This document shows positions 15,790 to 24,140 of a stretch of DNA of 64,000 nucleotides, piece by piece (within the stretch, counting starts at the first letter, position 1; each line of letters opens with the position of its first letter). The notes under the pieces are model-generated. The model saw only the letters and a program-made list of their open reading frames with translations, was not told where the DNA came from and did no database searches. The translations under genes and the position numbers were made by a program. Source of the DNA: Amycolatopsis orientalis DSM 40040 = KCTC 9412 (GTDB lineage: Bacteria; Actinomycetota; Actinomycetes; Mycobacteriales; Pseudonocardiaceae); assembly GCF_000478275.1 (NCBI RefSeq), contig NZ_ASJB01000080.1, positions 186,001 to 250,000 on the forward strand. Reading direction: 5' to 3'.

Positions 15790-17607
15790 ATGGTCGTGAA
15801 CCCCGGTCAGTCCCGCGGCGGCCGCAAGGTCCTGGCGTTCGCCGCCGCGGCGGTGGTCGCGATCGGGCTGATCATCGGACTGCGGGCGCTCACCAGCGAC
15901 TCCGGCGAGGACGCCGTGGAAGCGAAGTGCACGACCGGCGACGCGGTGAAGCTGCAGGTGTCCTCCTCGCCGGAGAAGGCGGGCGTGGTCACCGAGATCG
16001 CGAAGGGCTACAGCGGCCGTACGGTGGCCGGACGCTGCGTCGACGTGCTCGTGCAGTCGAAGTCCTCCGGCACGGCGATGCAGGCGCTGTCCCGCGGCTG
16101 GAACGAGGCGGTGGACGGTCCGCGTCCGGACGTCTGGACGCCCGCCGCGTCCGGCTGGGTCAACCTGTTGCGCCAGAACCTCACCGGCACCGACCATCCC
16201 GCGCTGGTGCCCGAAGGCGACCCGCAATCGGTCGCGAACGCGCCGCTGGTCGTCGCCATGCCGAAGCCGATGGCCGAAGCGCTCGGCTGGCCGGGCAAGG
16301 GCATCGGCTGGAAGGATCTCGCCGCGCTCGCCACCGATCCGCAGGGCTGGGCGAAGTACGGGCATCCGGAATGGGGCAGGTTCCGGCTGGGCAAGACGAA
16401 TCCGAACATCTCGACGTCCGGGCTGAACGCCACGATCGGCGCCTACTACGCGGCGACGGGCACCTCTTCGGACCTCACCGCGAACGCCCTCGCGAAGCCG
16501 GAGGCGCGGACGTTCGTGCAGAACGTCGAGCAGGCCATCGTCCACTACGGCGACAACACCCTGACGTTCCTGACGAATCTGCAGAAGGCCGACGACCGCG
16601 GCGCCGCGTTGTCCTACATCTCGGCGGTGACGGTCGAGGAGAACTCGCTCGTCGGCTACAACCAGGGCAATCCCACCAACGATCCGGCGAAACGCGGGCA
16701 GCACGCGCCGCCGAAGGTTCCGCTCATCGGGATCTACCCGAGCGACGGCACGCTCAACTCCGACCATCCGTTCACCGTGCTGAACTGGGCCGACGACATC
16801 CACAAGCAGGTCGCCGCGGATTTCCTCGCGCATCTTCGCGGCGCCGACGCCCAGCGGAAGTTCAGCGACATCGGCTTCCGGACGTTCGACGGGAAGCCCG
16901 GCTCGCAGACCACTTCGGACAACGGGGCCCAGCCCGACGCGAAGCTCAACCTGATCCGGCCGCCGAGCCCGCCGGTGCTCGCCGAGGTCCTCGACTCCTG
17001 GAAGGACCTGCGGAAGAAGGCGAACGTGCTGCTGGTCGTCGACGTCTCCGGTTCGATGGGCGAGGCCGTCAGCGGGACCGGCAAGAACAAGATGGACCTC
17101 GCGAAGCAGGCGGCCGTGGCGTCGTTGCCGCAGTTCAGCGACGCGGACAAGGTCGGGCTGTGGATGTTCTCGACGAAACTGAACGGCGACAAGGACTACT
17201 TCGAACTCCGGCCGGTGTCACCGATCGGCGGTGAGCCGGGGAGGCAGGAACTGGCATCGCGGCTCAACGGGCTGACGCCGCAGAACGGGACCGGGCTCTA
17301 CGACTCGTCGCTCGCGGCCTACGAGTTCATGAAGCAGCGGCTGGATCCCAACGCGATCAACGCCGTCGTCGTGCTCACCGACGGCCGGAACGAGGATCCG
17401 GGCGGGATCGATCTGCCGAACCTCGTCGGGCAGTTGCGGACCGAGGGTGGCGGTGAGGCGGTGCGGTTGTTCACCATCGCCTACGGCTCCGACGCGGATT
17501 TGGGCGTGCTCAAGGAGATCGCCGAGACGACGCAGGGCGTGGGATACGACTCGTCCAAACCGGACTCGATCGATCAGGTCTTCACCGCCGTGATCTCGAA
17601 TTTCTGA
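15790..17607 (+). CDS. membrane-anchored solute-binding plus von Willebrand factor A domain protein
   Basis: The 605-residue protein has an N-terminal membrane anchor (about residues 13-31), a periplasmic-binding-like domain of the extracellular type (about 45-400; segments such as LIGIYPSDGTLNSDHPF), and a C-terminal VWA domain with an intact MIDAS, DVSGSMGEA, and VVVLTDGRNED. VWA domains bind partner proteins through a metal ion. This fused layout is known in actinomycetes but its role is not established; it may be a surface sensor or assembly factor. The gene is followed after 11 bp by a coiled-coil membrane protein gene on the same strand. Confidence 0.85.
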   Translation: MVVNPGQSRGGRKVLAFAAAAVVAIGLIIGLRALTSDSGEDAVEAKCTTGDAVKLQVSSSPEKAGVVTEIAKGYSGRTVAGRCVDVLVQSKSSGTAMQALSRGWNEAVDGPRPDVWTPAASGWVNLLRQNLTGTDHPALVPEGDPQSVANAPLVVAMPKPMAEALGWPGKGIGWKDLAALATDPQGWAKYGHPEWGRFRLGKTNPNISTSGLNATIGAYYAATGTSSDLTANALAKPEARTFVQNVEQAIVHYGDNTLTFLTNLQKADDRGAALSYISAVTVEENSLVGYNQGNPTNDPAKRGQHAPPKVPLIGIYPSDGTLNSDHPFTVLNWADDIHKQVAADFLAHLRGADAQRKFSDIGFRTFDGKPGSQTTSDNGAQPDAKLNLIRPPSPPVLAEVLDSWKDLRKKANVLLVVDVSGSMGEAVSGTGKNKMDLAKQAAVASLPQFSDADKVGLWMFSTKLNGDKDYFELRPVSPIGGEPGRQELASRLNGLTPQNGTGLYDSSLAAYEFMKQRLDPNAINAVVVLTDGRNEDPGGIDLPNLVGQLRTEGGGEAVRLFTIAYGSDADLGVLKEIAETTQGVGYDSSKPDSIDQVFTAVISNF

Positions 17608-17618
17608 GATCCTCGGAT

Positions 17619-18362
17619 ATGCGCTTCGTCCGTGAGCTGACCGAACCGTGGGGACTGCTGCTGGCGGCCACCTCGGCGGGGGCGGCCTGGGCGGTGCAGC
17701 TGCCGGTGGTCGCCGCCCTCGGCATCGGCGTGACCGTGCTCGCCGCCCGTGCCGGGATCGCCGCCGCCACCGCCAGGGCGGAACCGGAGAGCGAACCCGG
17801 CGAGCGGGTTCCCCCCGACGTCGAACCGGGTTCGCCCGAGGCGGACTGGCTGCGGCGCGCGGAAGCCGCGGCCGACGGATTCCGGTCGATCTCCGCCTCG
17901 CTCGACACCGGCCCGCTCGCCGACCGGGTGGCCGACATGGAACCGGCGGTGCGCGGAACCGTCGACACCCTCCGGCGGCTGGCCGGGCGCACCTCGGCCA
18001 CCGGGAAGGCCTTGGCGCGGGTGGACGTGGCCGCGGTCGCGGCCGAGAAGAAGAGGCTGCGGCAGGAACTGAAGACCGCCGACGACGACATCCGCGGCGA
18101 CCTCATGCAGTCGCTCGAAGCAGTACAGGCTCAGGAAGACGTGCACGCCCGGCTTTCGAGCGCGCAGCGGAAGCTGCTGGCCCAGCTGCGCTCCGGCGCC
18201 CTCGGGCTGGACGGCCTGGTCGCCAGGGCGGCCGAGCTGTCGGCCGCCACCGGCGACGCGCTGCTCGACACCACCGCGATCGGTGAGCTGGGCGAACAGC
18301 TGGAAGGGATCCGGCGGGGCGTGGTCGAAACCGAAGAGGCGACGCGGCGCTCGCTCAGTTGA
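17619..18362 (+). CDS. membrane protein with coiled-coil domain, unknown function
   Basis: I do not recognise this 247-residue protein. Two hydrophobic helices lie near the N-terminus (about residues 10-45), followed by an acidic/proline linker and a long helical region with coiled-coil character, including VAAVAAEKKRLRQELKTADD. The likely topology places the coiled coil in the cytoplasm. It lies 11 bp after the VWA protein gene, so the two are probably an operon and may act together at the membrane. Its 3' end overlaps the convergent gene by 8 bp. Confidence 0.72.
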   Translation: MRFVRELTEPWGLLLAATSAGAAWAVQLPVVAALGIGVTVLAARAGIAAATARAEPESEPGERVPPDVEPGSPEADWLRRAEAAADGFRSISASLDTGPLADRVADMEPAVRGTVDTLRRLAGRTSATGKALARVDVAAVAAEKKRLRQELKTADDDIRGDLMQSLEAVQAQEDVHARLSSAQRKLLAQLRSGALGLDGLVARAAELSAATGDALLDTTAIGELGEQLEGIRRGVVETEEATRRSLS

Positions 18363-19416
18363 ACCTGACGCGGCCGAGGACGGCGTGCCCGGGAACACCG
18401 GCGAACGTGGTCGCGCCCCGGAAAGGTTCACCGAGTACCCAAAGCCGGTGGGTGCCCCAGATGTTCGCGGCGAGCGCCGGGTCCACTTTGGACAGAACGA
18501 CATCGCTCCACCAGCCGTTGCCCCATTGCACCCGGCAGGTGATGGTCGACAGGCCCGAGACACCGATGAGGGGTGGCGCGTGGGGAACGGCCACCATCTC
18601 GGTCCATTTCCCCCGCGGCAGCGGTTTCAGCATCCCTTTGGCCGCCCCGGCCCCCAAGACGACGAGGACGATCGAGTAGACCAGCCAGAGAAGGATCCCG
18701 AAGCTGTCCCTGGCCGGATCTTCGAGGAACACGACCACCTGCCCCGTCCCGAGCAGGAGCAGGACGACGACAACGGCCCCGAACAAGGACCGGATCCCAC
18801 GGACGATCCACCGCCGGTGCGCGAGCAGGACCTCGTCGGCCTCAGGGGGAAGGATCCGCTGCTCGACCGGGTCCTGCCGCACCGCGCCGTCGGGAAGGTC
18901 CGGTACCGCTTTCAGCCGATGCGGCCAGAGCACTCCGGGCAGTTGCAGGAACCGGCGTCCCTTTTCGTCGGGCCCGAGCAGCCAGACCCGTCGCTGCGCC
19001 CGGAGTTGTAGCCGACCGGCTTCCCGCAGCCGTGCCTTCGCCCAGCCGGCATCGGCGTCGGGCAGTTTGAAGTAGACATTCGCCCCGGCGAAGAACAGGC
19101 CTTCCGGAGGTAAGGACATTTCGACGAAAGGCGCCTCGCGTGCCAGCTCGGTCAGGGCCTTCCACGGGATCGAACGCCAGAATCCCCAGGCCGCCACCAA
19201 TGTCATGGCAGCCAGCAGAACAACCGCCGGGACGATACCCAGCCTCCCGCTGAGCAGGCCGGCCGGAGCGCCCGGCGCGGCGAGTGGCGCGAGAATCCAA
19301 AGCGCGCGAGCCCCGCGCATGGACCCCAGTACCGAACCGAAGACCGGCATCGCGACCGCAGGCTGATCGCGAAGCGGCTCCAACACACGTACAGGCGAAA
19401 TGCCCGAATCGCGCAC
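18355..19416 (-). CDS. membrane protein, tandem paralogue 1, unknown function
   Basis: The 353-residue protein has two hydrophobic segments near the N-terminus (about 40-85) and two more in the middle (about 200-260), with soluble domains between them. The C-terminus VDPALAANIWGTHRLWVLGE followed by FAGVPGHAVLGRVRF matches the end of the next gene upstream closely, so the two are paralogues. The start is GTG with GGGGGAG upstream. The family is unknown to me. The predicted layout, a membrane anchor with repeated beta-rich soluble parts, gives no activity. Confidence 0.72.
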   Translation of the reverse strand: MRDSGISPVRVLEPLRDQPAVAMPVFGSVLGSMRGARALWILAPLAAPGAPAGLLSGRLGIVPAVVLLAAMTLVAAWGFWRSIPWKALTELAREAPFVEMSLPPEGLFFAGANVYFKLPDADAGWAKARLREAGRLQLRAQRRVWLLGPDEKGRRFLQLPGVLWPHRLKAVPDLPDGAVRQDPVEQRILPPEADEVLLAHRRWIVRGIRSLFGAVVVVLLLLGTGQVVVFLEDPARDSFGILLWLVYSIVLVVLGAGAAKGMLKPLPRGKWTEMVAVPHAPPLIGVSGLSTITCRVQWGNGWWSDVVLSKVDPALAANIWGTHRLWVLGEPFRGATTFAGVPGHAVLGRVRFN

Positions 19417-19467
19417 AACTCCCCCAAACCCCAGTTTGCCTCTAGATCGGGAGGTGGTGAGGATTCG

Positions 19468-20475
19468 TTACCGCCCGAACTTGACCGGCCCGAAAACCGC
19501 GTGACCAGGCACTCCGGCCTTCGCGACCTTTCCGGCCACCGGCACGCCGAGTACCCACAACCGTCCCGTCGCGGCGATGTTGGCGGCGAGCGAGGGATCG
19601 GAGCCACCCGCCCGTACCGAAACCTCGCGGCCGTCCGGCAAGACCGTCCGTCCCGTCACGGTGACCATGCCGAAGAGGTTGACTGACGCCGGTCCGGACA
19701 CCACGAACAGCTCGGTCCAGCGCGGTTCGGGTATCGGCCGCAGCAGCAGGAGACCGGTGACCGTGAGGCCGATCGCCGCCAGCCCGCACGCGACCGCGAG
19801 GGCGAGCGAAGACGGCACGAGGACGTTGCCCCGGTCGGGGAGGTCGAAGGTGATCCAGAGCGCCAAGAACGCGACCACCAGCGTGATTCCGGCGCCGAGG
19901 AAGTAGTGGAACGCCAGCAGCCGGCGTTGCAGCCGCACCAGCTTGCCCGGTGAGGCCGGCTCGACGAGGAAAGGCGTCGAGCCCTTCGCCGGGGCGGCGC
20001 GGAACTTGCCACGCCGGGGCACGATGCTGCCCGGCAGCATGCAGAACGGGCCGAGCGTCCACAGCCGTCGTTGGGCCGCGAGTTGTGCGCGAAGCGGGGC
20101 GGGCAGCCGCGTCACGAACCACCGGCCATCGAGCGGGACGCTCACCCGTGCACCGGCGGCGACCGCGCCGTCCAGTCCGCTCACCAGGCGGAACGGTTCG
20201 CCGGTCAGCTTCCGCATCGGCAAGGATCCGGCGATGGTGATGAGGCCGCAGTACAGCGAAGTCGGTGTCGCGAAGACGAGGAGGACGACTGGCACCGCGG
20301 TTCCGTACTTGCCCGTGAAGAGCAACATCGCGCCCAGCGCGGCGATCAGGCCGGCGGTGAAGGCCACCGTCCCGCCGGTGACGCTCGTGCGGTCCAGGAA
20401 GGGGACGAGGACCGGCATGTTCTTCGCCGGAATCCCTTCGGGTGGTTCGAGCACCCGGTTTCTGCGGTCTTCCAC
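19468..20475 (-). CDS. membrane protein, tandem paralogue 2, unknown function
   Basis: This 335-residue protein is the paralogue of the gene 51 bp downstream. It shares the N-terminal 'VLEP' and 'MPV' segments, the 'RRLW-LGP' loop, paired mid-protein hydrophobic helices and the ending DPSLAANIAATGRLWVLG then GVPGHAVFGPVKFGR. The start is GTG. The pair arose by tandem duplication, but the copies have diverged widely, so it is old. No known domain is visible. It is divergent from the iron-box-controlled DUF2470 gene. Confidence 0.72.
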   Translation of the reverse strand: MEDRRNRVLEPPEGIPAKNMPVLVPFLDRTSVTGGTVAFTAGLIAALGAMLLFTGKYGTAVPVVLLVFATPTSLYCGLITIAGSLPMRKLTGEPFRLVSGLDGAVAAGARVSVPLDGRWFVTRLPAPLRAQLAAQRRLWTLGPFCMLPGSIVPRRGKFRAAPAKGSTPFLVEPASPGKLVRLQRRLLAFHYFLGAGITLVVAFLALWITFDLPDRGNVLVPSSLALAVACGLAAIGLTVTGLLLLRPIPEPRWTELFVVSGPASVNLFGMVTVTGRTVLPDGREVSVRAGGSDPSLAANIAATGRLWVLGVPVAGKVAKAGVPGHAVFGPVKFGR

Positions 20476-20536
20476 CTGGTCAACCTAGTCGCCGCGGAGG
20501 TGACGTGATCGAACCTACTTCCACTCGACGCGTAAA

Positions 20537-20555
20537 TCAGGTTAGGCTCACCTAA
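20537..20555. promoter_or_regulatory. IdeR/DmdR-type iron box
   Basis: TCAGGTTAGGCTCACCTAA matches the DtxR-family consensus TTAGGTTAGGCTAACCTAA at all but a few positions and lies in a perfect 8-bp inverted repeat AGGTTAGG/CCTAACCT (20539-20558). It ends 15 bp before the GTG of the DUF2470 gene, where bound repressor would block transcription when iron is plentiful. Confidence 0.88.
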
Positions 20556-20570
20556 CCTAGGAGGTGAGCC

Positions 20571-21362
20571 GTGACCACACCGACGTCCCTTCGCCGCCCT
20601 CCGGCGCCGAACCCCGCCGAGCGGGCGAAGACGATCGCGACCCGCAACGGGCCGGCGACGCTGACACCGACCGCCGAGCAGCGTGACCAGCCAGGACAGT
20701 ACGGCCGCGTCATCCCCGAACTGCACCACGTGCACACGAGCGGCAGCGTCAGCATCCTGCTGCCGGACGAGCACCACCTGGTGAAACGGGCGCACGAGGC
20801 GCAGCGTGGTGAACTCGCGGTGATGGTCGAGCTGACCGATCAGGCCCCGGTCGCCCTGCGTGAACCGATCCGCGGGCTGCTGTGGATCACGGGCTGGCTC
20901 CGTCCGCTTTCCGAGGTCTCCGCGCGCGCCCGCGCGGTGTCCATCGCCGAAACCCGGCCGGACGAGCGCCTGCTCGACGTCGGACACGGCCTGACGCTGC
21001 TGAGGCTGACCCCGGCGTCCCTGGTACTCGCGGACGCCGAGGGCACGCACTCGCTCCGGCCGCATATGTTCAGCGCCGCGCCGCCGGACCCGTTCCACGA
21101 CTACGAGGCCACCTGGCTGCGGCATCTGGAGACCGACCACGCGGACGTCGTCCAGCAGCTCGCCAAGCATGTGCCGACCGAGTTGCGCGGCGGGCGGATC
21201 CGGCCGCTCGGGCTGGACCGCTACGGGCTGCGGCTGCGGGTCGAGGCCGAGTCCGGCGACCACGACGTGCGGCTCGCGTTCTCGCGTCCGGTCGAGGGGC
21301 CGCCGCAGCTCGCGGCCGAGATCCGGCGGCTGATCGGCTGTCCGTTCTTCTCGGAGGGTTAG
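20571..21362 (+). CDS. DUF2470 domain protein, probable iron/haem-utilisation protein
   Basis: This 263-residue protein has an N-terminal split-barrel-like region typical of PPOX relatives and a C-terminal DUF2470 part marked by FHDYEATWLRHLETDHADVV. Proteins with this pairing are associated with haem-iron use (HugZ-like) and haem binding. The iron box directly upstream shows that it is almost certainly repressed by iron through IdeR/DmdR. GTG start after GGAGGTGAG. It overlaps the convergent PPOX gene by 4 bp. Whether it degrades haem is not known. Confidence 0.86.
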   Translation: MTTPTSLRRPPAPNPAERAKTIATRNGPATLTPTAEQRDQPGQYGRVIPELHHVHTSGSVSILLPDEHHLVKRAHEAQRGELAVMVELTDQAPVALREPIRGLLWITGWLRPLSEVSARARAVSIAETRPDERLLDVGHGLTLLRLTPASLVLADAEGTHSLRPHMFSAAPPDPFHDYEATWLRHLETDHADVVQQLAKHVPTELRGGRIRPLGLDRYGLRLRVEAESGDHDVRLAFSRPVEGPPQLAAEIRRLIGCPFFSEG

Positions 21363-21820
21363 GCGAGTTCCGCCGGGAAGCCGCCCTTGGCGATCGGGCC
21401 CCACGAGTCGATGGTGACGCGGATGATGCTCTTGCCCTGCTTCACCATCGCTTCGCGGTACTCGGCCCAGTCGGGATGCTCGCCCGAGATCGCGCGGAAG
21501 TAGTCGACCAGCGGCTCGACCGAGTCGGGGAGGTCGAGGACTTCCGCGGTGCCGTTCAGCTGCACCCACTGGTCGTTCCACTCGTCGGAGAGGACACAGG
21601 CAGACACCTTCGGCTCGCGCCGGATGTTGACGACCTTCGCGCGCTTCGGGTACGTGGAGATGACGAGGCGGCCTTCGCTGTCGACGCCGCAGGTCACCGG
21701 CGAGAGCTGGGGGCCGCCGTCGGCCTTGGTGGTCATCAGGATGGCGCGGTGGCGGGTGGACAGGAAGTCGACGAGCGCGGCCCGGTCGACGGTTTCGTTG
21801 GTCGCGATGCTCCTGGGCAT
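21359..21820 (-). CDS. PPOX-class F420/FMN-dependent enzyme
   Basis: The 153-residue single-domain protein has the split beta-barrel of the pyridoxamine-phosphate-oxidase-like family: LSTRHRAILMTTKADGGP, SPVTCGVDSEGRLVISTYPK and VQLNGTAEVLDLPD. In actinomycetes this subfamily commonly uses F420 or FMN as cofactor. Substrate is unknown. The start is the ATG of MPRSIATNE; a long upstream extension in the same frame runs through the 75-bp repeat and is not coding. It overlaps the DUF2470 gene end to end and is divergent from the CPBP protease gene. Confidence 0.88.
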   Translation of the reverse strand: MPRSIATNETVDRAALVDFLSTRHRAILMTTKADGGPQLSPVTCGVDSEGRLVISTYPKRAKVVNIRREPKVSACVLSDEWNDQWVQLNGTAEVLDLPDSVEPLVDYFRAISGEHPDWAEYREAMVKQGKSIIRVTIDSWGPIAKGGFPAELA

Positions 21821-21854
21821 GACCCGACGGTAGCGCGGAGCGACCGGACGGAGC

Positions 21855-21929
21855 TGAAGGGAACCATGCCCGCATCTCACGCGGTGAAAGCTCCCTTCAC
21901 CGCGTGACATGCGGTGAAAGCGTCCTTCA
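21855..21929. repeat. 75-bp three-arm palindromic repeat (type B copy 2)
   Basis: Same length and order as the copy at 8493: arm 1 beginning TGAAGGGAAC, spacer CTCACGCGG, arm 2 beginning TGAAAGCTCC, 3-bp loop, inverted arm 3 ending CGTCCTTCA. It lies in the divergent gap between the PPOX and CPBP genes, where it could affect both promoters. Confidence 0.88.
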
Positions 21930-21961
21930 GCTCCCGAAAAGCGGCAAGGTAGCGTGCGCGG

Positions 21962-22759
21962 ATGAGCTGGCTGCGTCCCGAACGCCCGGCGCTGCCGGAA
22001 TTCGTGGAAGATCCGGCGCGCCGCCGCGCGATCGTCATCGAACTGGTCGTCGTCTTCGGAATCACCCTCGGCCTGTCCGGGCTGCGCAGCCTGCTGTCCC
22101 TTGTGGACTCGCTGCTGCAGCCGGTTCCGCTGGCGCAGCAACAGGCCCAGCTCAACGTTCCCCAGGCGACGCTCAGCCTGGTCGACCTGCTCAAGCAGGT
22201 GCTGAGCGCGGGCCAGCTGGTCGGCTGGGGCGCGCTCGGGCTGTATCTGCTGTGGCGTGGCGGGATGAAACTCGCGCAGATCGGGCTGGACCGGCGGCGC
22301 CCCGGCCGCGACCTCGCACTGGGCCTCCTGCTCGCCGCTGCGATCGGCATCCCTGGGCTGGGGCTGTACTTCGTCTCCTACAGCCTCGGGTTCAGTCTCT
22401 CGGTGCAACCGTCCACTTTGGGCGCGACCTGGTGGCGGCCGATCACGCTGACGTTGTCGGCGTTCGGGAACGCGTTCGCCGAAGAGGTGCTCGTCGTCGC
22501 GTATCTGCTGACGCGGCTGCGGCAGCTCGGCTGGCGTGAGAACACCTCGCTGGTCGCCTCGTCGGTGCTTCGCGGGTCGTATCACCTGTACCAGGGGTTC
22601 GGCGGTTTCGTCGGCAACGTCGTGATGGGCCTGGTGTTCGGCAGGCTGTGGCAGAAGACGAACCGGCTGTGGCCGCTGATCGCCGCCCACACCGCGCTCG
22701 ATTTCGTCTCCTTCGTCGGATACGCGCTGCTCAAGGGGCGAGTTTCCTGGCTTCCCTAG
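21962..22759 (+). CDS. CPBP-family intramembrane glutamic endopeptidase
   Basis: The 265-residue protein has about eight hydrophobic helices and the CPBP motifs: AFAEEVLVVAYLLTRL (paired Glu, Arg), then GSYHLYQGFGG (His) and IAAHTALDF (His). Eukaryotic relatives process prenylated CAAX proteins; bacterial ones have roles in membrane proteolysis and bacteriocin immunity. The start ATG is at 21962. The arginine deiminase gene follows after 13 bp on the same strand, but a shared role is not obvious. Confidence 0.9.
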   Translation: MSWLRPERPALPEFVEDPARRRAIVIELVVVFGITLGLSGLRSLLSLVDSLLQPVPLAQQQAQLNVPQATLSLVDLLKQVLSAGQLVGWGALGLYLLWRGGMKLAQIGLDRRRPGRDLALGLLLAAAIGIPGLGLYFVSYSLGFSLSVQPSTLGATWWRPITLTLSAFGNAFAEEVLVVAYLLTRLRQLGWRENTSLVASSVLRGSYHLYQGFGGFVGNVVMGLVFGRLWQKTNRLWPLIAAHTALDFVSFVGYALLKGRVSWLP

Positions 22760-22772
22760 CTACTGTGAACTC

Positions 22773-23984
22773 GTGATTGACGAGACGACTCCACCCCGAG
22801 TTGACAGCGAAGTCGGCCCCCTGCGCGCGGTGCTGCTGCACAGGCCCGGCAACGAGCTCAAAAGGCTCACGCCTCGCAACAACGACCAGCTCCTGTTCGA
22901 TTCCATCCCCTGGGTGGACCGCGCGCAGGAGGAGCACGACGCGTTCGCCGAGGTGCTCCGCGGCCGCGGCGTCGAGGTGCTGCTGCTGGCCGACGCACTG
23001 CGCACGGCGCTGGCCGACCCCCGCGCCCACGCCGCAGGCGTGCACGCGGCCGTCGACGAGCGACGGCTCGGGATCGACCTGGCCGATTCGCTGCGTTCCC
23101 ACCTGTCGAGTGTCTCCCCCGAGGTGCTGGCCGAGGCACTGATGGCCGGGATGACCTTCGAGGAACTGCCCGCCGCCGAGGGTGTCTCACTGGTCCGGCT
23201 GATGAACCACCCGAACGACTTCGCCGTCGACCCGCTGCCGAACCTGCTGTTCACCCGTGACTCGTCGGCGTGGATCGGCAACCGGGTCGCGGTCTCCTCG
23301 CTCACCATGCCCGCCCGTGTCCGCGAGACCGCGGTGCTGGACCTGATCTACGCCTACCACCCGTGGTTCCGCCACGCGTCCCGCGCGTACGGCGCGCATT
23401 CGGCGCCGATCGAGGGTGGCGACGTCATGCTGCTCTCGCCGGGTGTCCTGGCGATCGGCGTCGGCGAGCGGACCACCGCGGCGGGCGCGGAATCGCTGGC
23501 GAGGTCGGTGTTCGCCGACGGGATCGCGCACACCGTGCTCGCCGTCCCGATCCAGCAGACCCGCGCGACCATGCATCTGGACACTGTCTGCACGATGGTC
23601 GCGGCCGACGCCGTCGTCATGTATCCGCTTTCCCGCGATTCGCTCACCGCGTTCACGATGCGGCCCACCGATGACGGTTCCATGAAGGTGGAAGGACCGG
23701 CCCCATTCCTGACCGCGGCCGCCGAAGCGATGGGAATCGACCGGCTTCGCGTCATCGACACCGGACTGGACCCGGTCACCGCCGAACGCGAGCAATGGGA
23801 CGACGGGAACAACACCCTCGCCCTCGCGCCGGGCGTCGTCGTCGGCTACGAACGTAATGTGGAAACCAACGCCAGGCTGGAGGAGGCGGGTATCGAGGTG
23901 CTGGCCATCACCGGCTCCGAGCTGGGCTCCGGCCGCGGCGGGCCGCGCTGCATGTCGTGCCCGATCCGGCGCGAAAGCATCTGA
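22773..23984 (+). CDS. arcA: arginine deiminase
   Basis: This 403-residue enzyme hydrolyses arginine to citrulline and ammonia. Family motifs are present: LPNLLFTRDSSAWIGN, IEGGDVMLL with active-site residues, TMHLDTVCTMV with catalytic His, and the nucleophilic Cys in RGGPRCMSCPI. Length is normal for ArcA. It starts at GTG and has no ornithine transcarbamylase or carbamate kinase gene next to it, so the rest of the ADI pathway is elsewhere or absent. A very strong palindrome lies 6 bp after the stop codon. Confidence 0.95.
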   Translation: MIDETTPPRVDSEVGPLRAVLLHRPGNELKRLTPRNNDQLLFDSIPWVDRAQEEHDAFAEVLRGRGVEVLLLADALRTALADPRAHAAGVHAAVDERRLGIDLADSLRSHLSSVSPEVLAEALMAGMTFEELPAAEGVSLVRLMNHPNDFAVDPLPNLLFTRDSSAWIGNRVAVSSLTMPARVRETAVLDLIYAYHPWFRHASRAYGAHSAPIEGGDVMLLSPGVLAIGVGERTTAAGAESLARSVFADGIAHTVLAVPIQQTRATMHLDTVCTMVAADAVVMYPLSRDSLTAFTMRPTDDGSMKVEGPAPFLTAAAEAMGIDRLRVIDTGLDPVTAEREQWDDGNNTLALAPGVVVGYERNVETNARLEEAGIEVLAITGSELGSGRGGPRCMSCPIRRESI

Positions 23985-23989
23985 AACAA

Positions 23990-24047
23990 CAATTAAGTAA
24001 GCCTTCCCTAATCGATCTCAATTGATTAGGGAAGGCTTACTTAATTG
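23990..24047. promoter_or_regulatory. 23-bp palindrome made of two opposed iron-box-like sites
   Basis: The arms 23990-24012 and 24025-24047 are perfect inverse complements with a 12-base loop. Each arm contains TTAGGGAAGGCTTACTTAA (24026-24044, and inverted at 23993-24011), a 15 of 19 match to the IdeR/DtxR consensus. It can both end arcA transcription and bind an iron regulator ahead of ferritin; both roles are inferred. Confidence 0.65.
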
Positions 24048-24060
24048 AGGTGAACCTAGT

Positions 24061-24079
24061 ATCGGTAATGGTAACCTAA
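24061..24079 (+). promoter_or_regulatory. candidate iron box upstream of ferritin
   Basis: ATCGGTAATGGTAACCTAA matches the IdeR/DtxR consensus at 14 of 19 positions by my count and lies 62 bp before the ferritin ATG, in the position of a promoter. Confidence 0.5.
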
Positions 24080-24140
24080 TAGGGGGTAGGTCACCAGCGA
24101 AAAGTGGAAATGAATAAGGGCATCACGTATTCTCGGATAC

